This document shows positions 1 through 5,239 of a stretch of DNA of 7,912 nucleotides, piece after piece (within the stretch, counting starts at the first letter, position 1; each line of letters opens with the position of its first letter). This DNA comes from Dehalococcoidia bacterium (GTDB lineage Bacteria; Chloroflexota; Dehalococcoidia; SAR202; UBA11138). The notes under the pieces are model-generated. The model saw only the letters and a list, made by a program, of their open reading frames with translations. It was not told the origin of the DNA and did no database searches. Location: the NCBI GenBank assembly GCA_012270665.1, contig JAAXHY010000107.1, positions 1 through 7,912 of the forward strand, given 5' to 3'. Both the position numbers and the translations under genes were made by a program.

Positions 1-253
1 CCAGACCAGGCAGGTGTTCGAGAATCTCGGAGGTGTGCTGGAGAGCGTCGGCGCGACCTTCAGCAATGTCGTGGAGTTCACTACCTACGTCGTAGGGCGC
101 GACTCCGTGCAGGAATTCATCGCTGGGCGCATGGAGGTGTTCCCCGCGATATTTCCGGACGGCGACTATCCCCCCAATACGCTGCTGGTGATAGACGGAC
201 TGGTTAGAGAGGAGTTCCTGGTAGAGGTCTCGGCGGTCGCGGCGCTGCCCTAG
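1..253 (+). CDS. RidA/YjgF/UK114-family protein, C-terminal part (5' end outside window)
   Basis: The open frame runs in from the left edge (first full codon at base 2) and stops at TAG 251-253. The visible ~83 residues match the C-terminal two thirds of the Rid family: the helix QTRQVFENLGGVLESVGA, the strand VVEFTTYVV, then a PP-x-TLLVIDGLV segment and a closing LVEV strand. Canonical RidA is a trimeric enamine/imine deaminase that clears reactive 2-aminoacrylate. Its carboxylate-binding arginine (Arg105 in E. coli, in the PARS motif) aligns here with Asn (AAT, 176-178), while the glutamate equivalent to Glu120 appears to be kept in LVEV. Rid subfamilies lacking this arginine are known and are not expected to be 2-aminoacrylate deaminases, so I call only the family. 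The GTG at 14 is internal to the domain and is not a real start. Confidence 0.85.
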   Translation, partial: QTRQVFENLGGVLESVGATFSNVVEFTTYVVGRDSVQEFIAGRMEVFPAIFPDGDYPPNTLLVIDGLVREEFLVEVSAVAALP

Positions 254-255
254 CG

Positions 256-280
256 GGATGCTGTGTAAAAGACAACATCC
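256..280 (+). terminator. Possible hairpin terminator after the RidA-family gene
   Basis: GGATG (256-260) pairs with CATCC (276-280), then a C/A mismatch, then TGT (262-264) pairs with ACA (272-274), leaving a 7-base loop. The hairpin lies two bases after the stop codon, where a terminator is expected. There is no T-run behind it (TCGAAAGAAA follows), so it may be only an mRNA 3'-end structure or a chance fold. Confidence 0.3.
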
Positions 281-435
281 TCGAAAGAAACGCTCCGTTC
301 CCGTTCCAGGCGTTCGTTCCCACTCTCTGACCAATTTGAAGTGTACCGCTTCTCTCGCCGTGGGCGACTTTTGTAGAATTCCAATGTACAATGCCGCCAG
401 CCATGTCAATGTAGCCGACCGGAGCGCCTCCAAGA

Positions 436-642
436 ATGCCATCACGAGATATATCGCAAGAGACTCTGAGAGCGCAGGCCCGCATGATCGGCCTGGATAT
501 AGAAGGGGCCGAACTTGAAAGCCTGGTAGAACGAACCAGGGCCGCGCTGGATGACATAGATGCGCTGGATGAGTTCGATCTTTCCGGTCACGAGCCGGCC
601 ATTACTTTCGGACATACGCCTTCGAGGGACGACAGCCAATGA
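436..642 (+). CDS. GatC-like small protein (AtzG-type amidase partner)
   Basis: This 68-residue protein has the GatC architecture. An N-terminal helix contains an ISQETLRAQARMIGLDI segment, like the ITxEEVxHVAxLARLxL of GatC. A second helix (about 24-44) follows, then the turn LDEFDLSGHEPAITF, equivalent to the LDTxGVEPTxH of GatC. GatC wraps around GatA and stabilises it; the GatC-like protein AtzG does the same for the amidase AtzE. The stop TGA (640-642) overlaps the amidase ATG (639-641) as ATGA, so the two are probably translated in a coupled way. A GGAG at 421-424 lies 11 bases before the ATG. Weak -10-like hexamers TAGAAT (374-379) and TACAAT (387-392) lie upstream, but without a convincing -35. 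There is no GatB neighbour, so a role as amidase partner is more likely than in tRNA amidation. The sequence is short and weakly conserved, so the family call rests on pattern and context. Confidence 0.72.
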   Translation: MPSRDISQETLRAQARMIGLDIEGAELESLVERTRAALDDIDALDEFDLSGHEPAITFGHTPSRDDSQ

Positions 643-2060
643 ATGTTGATGAACTCTGCTTCCTGCCTATTTCAGAGGCTGCCAGTCTGATTGAGTCAGG
701 TCAGCTGTCCCCGGTGGAACTCACGAGGGCGCACCTGGAGCGTATCGAGCGCACCGAACCGGTCCTGAATGCCTTCATAACGCTGCTGTCCGAGGAAGCC
801 GCGCGTAGCGCCGAGGCGGCGGAGCGGGAGATATCTAACGGAGAGTACAGGGGCCCGCTGCACGGCATCCCCGTCGGTCTGAAAGACCTTTACTTCACCA
901 AAGACATTCGCACGACTGTCGGTACGAAGATACTGCGGGACTTCGTTCCCGACTACGACGCGGCTGTTACCGAGAGGTTCGCCGACGCGGGCGCGATACT
1001 GATGGGCAAGCTCCAGATGCACGAGTTCGCGCTCGGCGCGACTAGCGTGAACCCGCACGACGGCCCCGCGAGAAATCCGTGGAATCCAGACAGGATTACC
1101 GGAGGCTCGAGTGGCGGTTCGGGGTCGGCTGTGGCCGCGGGTCAGTGCATGGCCGCGCTGGGCAGCGACACAGGTGGCTCGATCAGGATACCGGGCGCGC
1201 TCTGTGGAATCGTCGGACTCAAGCCGACCTTCGGCAGGGTTTCGAGGCACGGAGTGTATCCGTTGTCATGGAGCCTGGACACGGTCGGTCCGATGACACG
1301 CACTGTCCGAGATTCGGCGATAGTTCTCAACGCGATAGCGGGGTACGACCCACGCGATCCATCGTCGGCCAACATTCCGACCGAGGACTTCGCCGACGGA
1401 ATAGAAGACGGCATAACCGGGCTGCGCGTAGGCATACCGGACGACTTCTTCTACGACGTCATATCGCCGGAAGTGGCCGAGGCGGTGTGCAGGGCTGCGG
1501 GTGCGCTCTCGGAACTCGGCGCGGAGGTCGAGAGATGCTCGATACCTGCGCTGAATCACGCGCTTGGAATATCGAGCGCGATACTCGTCACCGAGGCCGC
1601 CGAGACTGTCTTCGACAAGCTCAGAGACCGTCCTGAGGACATAGGTGCTGACGTGCGCGCTCGTCTTCGGCTCGGCGCGGTCACGCCGGCGGTGGATTAT
1701 ATCAAGGCTCAACGGGCGCGGAGCGCTTACAATGCCCAACTCGAAGGTGCGATGGAGAAATACGACCTGCTTCTCGCGCCCTCCGTCGCCGTCGGAGCGA
1801 CGGGAATTGACCAGGAGTTTGTCGAGGTAGGGGGAAGGCAGGAGAACGCTCTCTCGCTGATGTCGCGGCTCACCCGTCCATTCAACCTGACCGGGCAGCC
1901 CACGATTTCCGTACCCTGCGGGTTCACGTCGGACAGTATGCCAATCGGGATGCAACTCGCCGGAAGGCAGTGGCAGGAGGCGACGGTTCTGCGCGCCGCC
2001 TACGCCTACGAACAGGCCACGGAGTGGCATACGCAACAGCCTAATTTGAACGCCGAATAG
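639..2060 (+). CDS. Amidase-signature family amidohydrolase
   Basis: This 473-residue enzyme has the normal amidase-signature length and hydrolyses a carboxamide to acid and ammonia (or amine). The Ser-cisSer-Lys triad is complete: Lys82 in GIPVGLKD, cis-Ser157 in the GGSSGGSGSA loop, and nucleophile Ser181 in GSDTGGSIRIP, with the standard 24-residue spacing between the serines. The C-terminal LTGQPTISVPCG, GMQLAGR and AYEQATEWH segments are also typical. The stretch that in GatA reads roughly SSNLxRFDGxRYG is absent (here EAAETVFDKL, around residue 330), and no gatB is nearby, so I do not call it glutamyl/aspartyl-tRNA amidotransferase subunit A. It starts at ATG 639, overlapping the GatC-like gene, and probably acts in the cytoplasm as a complex with that protein (inference). 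Substrate unknown; AtzE-like, urea-derivative, aryl or aliphatic amides all remain possible. Confidence 0.92.
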   Translation: MNVDELCFLPISEAASLIESGQLSPVELTRAHLERIERTEPVLNAFITLLSEEAARSAEAAEREISNGEYRGPLHGIPVGLKDLYFTKDIRTTVGTKILRDFVPDYDAAVTERFADAGAILMGKLQMHEFALGATSVNPHDGPARNPWNPDRITGGSSGGSGSAVAAGQCMAALGSDTGGSIRIPGALCGIVGLKPTFGRVSRHGVYPLSWSLDTVGPMTRTVRDSAIVLNAIAGYDPRDPSSANIPTEDFADGIEDGITGLRVGIPDDFFYDVISPEVAEAVCRAAGALSELGAEVERCSIPALNHALGISSAILVTEAAETVFDKLRDRPEDIGADVRARLRLGAVTPAVDYIKAQRARSAYNAQLEGAMEKYDLLLAPSVAVGATGIDQEFVEVGGRQENALSLMSRLTRPFNLTGQPTISVPCGFTSDSMPIGMQLAGRQWQEATVLRAAYAYEQATEWHTQQPNLNAE

Positions 2061-2089
2061 TGAAAATAGAATGAATCGGAGATGAAAAG

Positions 2090-3010
2090 GTGACGACAAC
2101 TTCAGAGAACCGGGGACTCTCCCTGCATGACGCCGCCCGAGCGCAGGGCGTGACCTTCGAGCGCGAGGCTGTGCCGGAAGACAGATTCGTCGAGGCCAAT
2201 GGCATGAGATTCCACTACCTCGACTGGGGCAACCCCGACGCGCCCGATATGCTGCTTCTGCACGGCTTTGCCCAGACCTGTCACTCCTGGGACTTCGTTG
2301 CGCTCGCTTTCTGCGACAGGTTCCACGTTGTCGCACTCGACCAGCGCGGACATGGCGACAGCGACTGGTCAGAGGAGGGGGACTACTCTCCCGAGACGCA
2401 GCAGAAGGACATCGCCGCCGTTGTGGAGGCCATCGGACTGAAGCGCTTCGTCCTGATGGGTCTCTCGATGGGAGGTCGCAACTCGTTCACCTACGCCTCC
2501 AACCACCCGGACGACATTCGCGCGCTCGTGATAGTGGACGCCGGTCCTCAGAATATGCGGTCCGGTTCTCAGAACATTCGCAATTTCGTCCAGCAGGAGG
2601 ACGAACTCGACTCGGTGGACGACTTCGTACAGCGTGTGCTGAAGTTCAACCCACGGCGCGACCCAGTACAGGTGCGCGGCTCGATTCTGCACAATCTGAA
2701 GCAGCTTCCGAACGGCAAGTGGACTTGGAAGTACGACAGGCGCTTCCGACAGCCGGGAGGCCGCAGATTCCAGCAGGACCCCGAAATGACAGCCCGCCTG
2801 TGGGGGTACCTCGAAAGCCTCGCCTGTCCGACGCTGGTCGTGCGCGGCGCTCAGAGCGACATCATCGCTCTGGATACGGCTGGCAATATGCACGAGCGTA
2901 TCCCCAACGGGCGACTGGCGACGGTAGAGAACGCGGGACATCTGGTAATGGGCGACAACCCTTCCGGGTTCGAGAGGTCGGTGACGGAGTTCCTCTTGGA
3001 TATCGAGTAG
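2090..3010 (+). CDS. Alpha/beta-fold hydrolase
   Basis: The 306-residue protein is a single alpha/beta-hydrolase domain. The oxyanion region is LLLHGF (His58-Gly59), followed by the strand VVALDQRGHGDSD (about 80-92). The nucleophile elbow is GLSMGG with Ser126, the acid is probably Asp257 in VVRGAQSDI, and the base is His284 in ENAGHLV. A cap of roughly residues 155-235 is rich in basic and aromatic residues (KWTWKYDRRFRQPGGRRF). The HGF and DQRGHGDS patterns are shared by esterases, C-C bond hydrolases, haloperoxidase-like and epoxide hydrolase-like members, so the substrate is open. The GTG start is chosen because GGAG at 2078-2081 sits 8 bases before it; nearby ATGs at 2071 and 2082 are out of frame. 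It lies 29 bases behind the amidase and is probably in the same transcript. No signal peptide is seen, so it is likely cytoplasmic. Confidence 0.9.
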   Translation: MTTTSENRGLSLHDAARAQGVTFEREAVPEDRFVEANGMRFHYLDWGNPDAPDMLLLHGFAQTCHSWDFVALAFCDRFHVVALDQRGHGDSDWSEEGDYSPETQQKDIAAVVEAIGLKRFVLMGLSMGGRNSFTYASNHPDDIRALVIVDAGPQNMRSGSQNIRNFVQQEDELDSVDDFVQRVLKFNPRRDPVQVRGSILHNLKQLPNGKWTWKYDRRFRQPGGRRFQQDPEMTARLWGYLESLACPTLVVRGAQSDIIALDTAGNMHERIPNGRLATVENAGHLVMGDNPSGFERSVTEFLLDIE

Positions 3011-3022
3011 TGATACTTCACT

Positions 3023-3028
3023 GGAGAG
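3023..3028 (+). promoter_or_regulatory. Ribosome binding site deciding the Uma2-family start
   Basis: GGAGAG here leaves only about 3 bases between GGAG and the ATG at 3030, but 9 bases to the in-frame ATG at 3036. The second ATG is therefore the more likely start; using the first would add only Met-Ile. Confidence 0.5.
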
Positions 3029-3035
3029 TATGATC

Positions 3036-3665
3036 ATGGTTCAAGTGGTACAGGCTCCGCCGCGGACGACGCGGGAGATACTGCCCATCGTCCTCAGGTT
3101 TGATCCGGTTATCCGGCTTACCGAGGAAGAGTTCGCCACGTTCTGTGAACAGAATCGGGAGGTGCGTATCGAGCGCAGATGCACAGGGGAATTGGAGCTT
3201 ATGTCGCCGACGAAGGGATATACGGGGAACCACGAGGCCGAAGTGGTCATGCAACTGGGGAATTGGGCGCGACGCGACGGATCGGGAGTGTTCTTCGGCC
3301 CGTCCGCTGGTTTTACACTGCCCAATGGAGCCATGCGCTCCCCCGACGCATCCTGGATACTCAAGTTGAGACTTGCCAAATTGACGCCTGAGGACGAGAA
3401 CCGTTTCATGCCGATATGTCCGGACTTCGTAGTGGAGGCGCGCTCGAATACGGACAGGCTGAGAATCCTTCAGGATAAGATGGACGAGTACACGGAGAAT
3501 GGCGCGCGCCTGGGGCTGCTGATTGATCCGTTGGAAAAGCGGGTACATGTCTATAGGCCGGACGCGAGTGTCCAGATTTATGAAAACCCCGAAGAAGTAT
3601 CGGCGGACCCTGAACTGCCAAGTTTCATGCTTGACATGAAGGGCATCTGGGAGCGCAAGTTGTAA
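3036..3665 (+). CDS. Uma2-family PD-(D/E)XK restriction-endonuclease-like protein
   Basis: The protein has 209 residues from the preferred ATG at 3036 (211 from 3030). It shows the full Uma2 (DUF820) pattern: LTEEEFATFCEQN near the N-terminus, the GELELMSPT strand, GNHEAEVVMQLGNWA (Glu67 or Glu69), FTLPNGAMRSPDASW with the metal-site Asp104, PDFVVEARS with Glu134, then KMDEYTENGARLGLLIDP and a C-terminal RVHVYRPD strand. The usual lysine of PD-(D/E)XK nucleases is not in its classical place, as is normal for Uma2 proteins, whose biological role is not established. These genes are often present in many copies in cyanobacteria and Chloroflexota. It follows the hydrolase by about 25 bases and may share its transcript, although a functional link is not evident. 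No partner methylase or antitoxin is adjacent. Confidence 0.88.
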   Translation: MVQVVQAPPRTTREILPIVLRFDPVIRLTEEEFATFCEQNREVRIERRCTGELELMSPTKGYTGNHEAEVVMQLGNWARRDGSGVFFGPSAGFTLPNGAMRSPDASWILKLRLAKLTPEDENRFMPICPDFVVEARSNTDRLRILQDKMDEYTENGARLGLLIDPLEKRVHVYRPDASVQIYENPEEVSADPELPSFMLDMKGIWERKL

Positions 3666-3918
3666 GTTCGTTACGAGTTCCGCCTGTAACGTTCGAATTA
3701 GCGTCTTTCTCGGAGCGGAAAATAGAGGAGCCTGGACAGGTATGTTCGCCGCCATAGTCAGAAAAGCGTGGCAAGTGTCGCTGTTTCTTTGCCCGTTCGG
3801 TTTCCGCGCTCCCGGGAGCCTGAAGATTGGTGAGTACGACTCGCTGTGCGAGGTTGAACACGCTTCGACGCTGCCGAAACAGATCCAAAAATCAACGCCG
3901 GATTGAGGTACGCAAGAA
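3666..3918 (+). other. Intergenic spacer with dyad symmetries and one doubtful small ORF
   Basis: No recognisable gene was found in this 253-base stretch. It holds a perfect 12-bp palindrome GCTCCCGGGAGC (3808-3819), a small stem CTCGC/GCGAG (3840-3852) and an inverted pair CGTTAC/GTAACG (3669-3674, 3686-3691) with an 11-base loop just behind the Uma2 stop and no T-run. A 54-codon frame (ATG 3742 to TGA 3904-3906) has AGGAG 11 bases upstream (3726-3730). Its product resembles nothing I know, and such a frame can arise by chance in GC-rich DNA. No convincing promoter for the downstream gene was seen. Confidence 0.4.
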
Positions 3919-4788
3919 GTGGGCGAGATGGCTAGGACCATCAAGGTGGTGAGCTGGAACATCGCCAAACGACGTGAGCCGTGGCATCAATTGCTGAGTA
4001 TGGACGCGGATATCGCGTTGCTTCAAGAAGCGGGCAACGTTCCGTCTGATGTCGCGCCGCACATCGAGATTCCTGGCTATGAGCCATGGGAGCCTTGGGA
4101 GAAGGGATGGTACGACCGTTACTGCGTGATTGCGCGTCTATCGGATCGCGTTAAAGTGGACTGGTTCAGACCGGTCATGCCGCATCACCGGGGCTGGGAA
4201 GAGGGTAACGAATTTGCTGTCAGTGATATAGGCACAATCGCCGCGGCGCGCGTTATGCCGATTGACGGGGGAGAGGGATTTATTGCGGTATCCATGTATG
4301 CGCGCTGGCTCTCGTCCCCGTCTTATATCTCCAACGAAGGATATATCTACTCTGACCGCTCGGCCCACCGCATAATCTCTGACCTGTCTTCGTTCATTGA
4401 CAATCCGGATCCTAGTACGCATCGCATATTGGCGGCGGGCGACCTCAACATGATATACGGCGCAACCGAGAAGAGTCGGCTGGAGAATCCGGCTCACGTC
4501 AGGACGGTTACAGATAGAATGGATGTGATGGGTCTGGAGTTTTTGGGCCCCCAGCATCCGAATGGCAGGCGGGCCTGTCCAGCGTCCCCGGACGTTCCGA
4601 CAGATACCAGGAACGTACCTACCTACTACACGTCCAGACAGTCTCCGGCGACCGCCCGGAACCAGCTGGATTACGTGTTCGCCTCGCGCGGCTTTCACGA
4701 GAGCGTCCATGTATGCGCGCTCAATTCGGTCGAGGAGTGGGGAGCGAGCGACCACAGTCGCATCATGATCGAAATTCAGCCGACGTAA
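3919..4788 (+). CDS. Endonuclease/exonuclease/phosphatase (EEP) family protein
   Basis: The 289-residue protein is a complete EEP domain, the Mg2+-dependent phosphodiesterase fold of DNase I, ExoIII, sphingomyelinases and inositol phosphatases. Metal and catalytic motifs appear in the usual order: Asn14 in VVSWNIAKR, Glu37 in IALLQEAG, Asp175 and Asn177 in AAGDLNMIY, Asp251 in NQLDYVFAS, and Ser277-Asp278-His279 in GASDHSRIMIE. All key residues are present, so it should be active. No signal peptide or membrane segment is seen, and the protein is tryptophan-rich between residues 57 and 130. The start is uncertain: GTG at 3919 has GAGG (3905-3908) 10 bases upstream, while ATG at 3928 has no well-spaced site; they differ by three residues. 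The fold does not tell whether the substrate is nucleic acid, a phospholipid or a small phosphoester. The 253-base gap upstream suggests separate transcription. Confidence 0.85.
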   Translation: MGEMARTIKVVSWNIAKRREPWHQLLSMDADIALLQEAGNVPSDVAPHIEIPGYEPWEPWEKGWYDRYCVIARLSDRVKVDWFRPVMPHHRGWEEGNEFAVSDIGTIAAARVMPIDGGEGFIAVSMYARWLSSPSYISNEGYIYSDRSAHRIISDLSSFIDNPDPSTHRILAAGDLNMIYGATEKSRLENPAHVRTVTDRMDVMGLEFLGPQHPNGRRACPASPDVPTDTRNVPTYYTSRQSPATARNQLDYVFASRGFHESVHVCALNSVEEWGASDHSRIMIEIQPT

Positions 4789-4817
4789 CTCCGCGAAAAT
4801 ACTATCACTACATCCAT

Positions 4818-4847
4818 TTGCCGACGCCGACGCCAGCGTGCTAAACT
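4818..4847 (+). promoter_or_regulatory. Probable promoter of rpsO (extended -10)
   Basis: TTGCCG (4818-4823, 4 of 6 matches to TTGACA) lies 18 bases before TAAACT (4842-4847). The TG of an extended -10 is at 4839-4840, one base before the hexamer. Transcription would start near 4854, leaving a purine-rich leader of about 45 bases before the rpsO start. This is a pattern match only. Confidence 0.5.
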
Positions 4848-4898
4848 CAATGGCGAAGAAGAAAAGATAAGAACAGATTAGGAACCCAGGAGACGGGA

Positions 4899-5162
4899 TT
4901 GGACGCGGCTGAGAAGCAGGCCATAATCACTGAGTACAAGACGAGCGATAACGACACAGGTTCCACCGAGGTTCAGGTGGCCTTGCTTTCGGCCCGAATA
5001 AGTCGTCTGACCCAGCACTTGAGAGAAAACAAGCACGATGAGTCCACACGGCGTGGACTCCTCAAGATGGTAGGCCGGCGCAGGAGGCTCCTGCGCTACC
5101 TCAACAGTGAGGACGTAGGCCGGTACAGAACGCTTATCTCCAGGCTTGGCCTGAGAGGATAG
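4899..5162 (+). CDS. rpsO: 30S ribosomal protein S15
   Basis: The 87-residue product has the normal S15 length (88-89 in most bacteria) and the family signature: [16 protein letters not shown] (about 21-36), [25 protein letters not shown] split over helices 3-4, and RRLLRYL near residue 67. S15 is a primary binder of the 16S rRNA central domain and helps form the subunit bridge. The start is TTG at 4899, supported by AGGAG (4888-4892) six bases upstream; no in-frame ATG gives a sensible N-terminus. A CCC/GGG mini-stem (4885-4887, 4895-4897) places the Shine-Dalgarno in a 7-base loop. S15 represses its own mRNA in several bacteria, but no known S15-binding leader is recognisable here. pnp follows, an order conserved in many bacteria. 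Confidence 0.96.
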   Translation: MDAAEKQAIITEYKTSDNDTGSTEVQVALLSARISRLTQHLRENKHDESTRRGLLKMVGRRRRLLRYLNSEDVGRYRTLISRLGLRG

Positions 5163-5173
5163 TCCCACTTCAC

Positions 5174-5203
5174 AGCGCCCGCGCACAGGGCGCTTTTCTT
5201 CTT
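5174..5203 (+). terminator. Intrinsic terminator/attenuator between rpsO and pnp
   Basis: AGCGCCC (5174-5180) pairs perfectly with GGGCGCT (5188-5194) around a 7-base loop, and the T-rich TTTTCTTCTT follows. It sits 11 bases after the rpsO stop. No promoter was seen between it and pnp, so it probably works as a leaky terminator that sets the rpsO:pnp ratio, as the terminator between the same two genes does in E. coli. Confidence 0.8.
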
Positions 5204-5223
5204 CCTATGGGTTCCATGCACAT

Positions 5224-5229
5224 AGGAGG
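5224..5229 (+). promoter_or_regulatory. Ribosome binding site deciding the pnp start
   Basis: A perfect AGGAGG lies 10 bases before the ATG at 5240. The longer reading that begins at ATG 5207 starts four bases after the terminator T-run, has no ribosome binding site and would add 11 residues not expected in PNPase, so 5240 is preferred. Confidence 0.75.
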
Positions 5230-5239
5230 CATTGAGTTA

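Noticed and set aside
364..392. Promoter for the GatC-like/amidase cluster
   Set aside because: Two -10-like hexamers (TAGAAT, TACAAT) exist, but no acceptable -35 lies 16-18 bases upstream of either and no extended TGn fits, so it is not listed as a feature.
258..518. 86-codon + strand frame in the spacer after the RidA-family gene
   Set aside because: Basic, low-complexity product with no known pattern, overlapping the better supported GatC-like gene in another frame and beginning inside the hairpin.
639..2060. Calling the amidase gatA and the small gene gatC of the tRNA amidotransferase
   Set aside because: No gatB nearby, and the GatA-specific SSNLxRFDGxRYG-type segment is missing; only the general amidase triad is present.
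1266..2336. 356-codon minus-strand frame over the amidase and hydrolase genes
   Set aside because: Arg-rich composition without domains, lying antisense to two genes with intact catalytic motifs; long antisense frames are common in GC-rich DNA.
3018..3968. 316-codon minus-strand frame over the Uma2 gene and spacer
   Set aside because: No family resemblance; it covers a well-supported Uma2 gene and the EEP start on the opposite strand.
5207..5239. Longer PNPase N-terminus from ATG 5207
   Set aside because: The start abuts the terminator T-run with no ribosome binding site, and the extra residues include the translated AGGAGG that serves the ATG at 5240.
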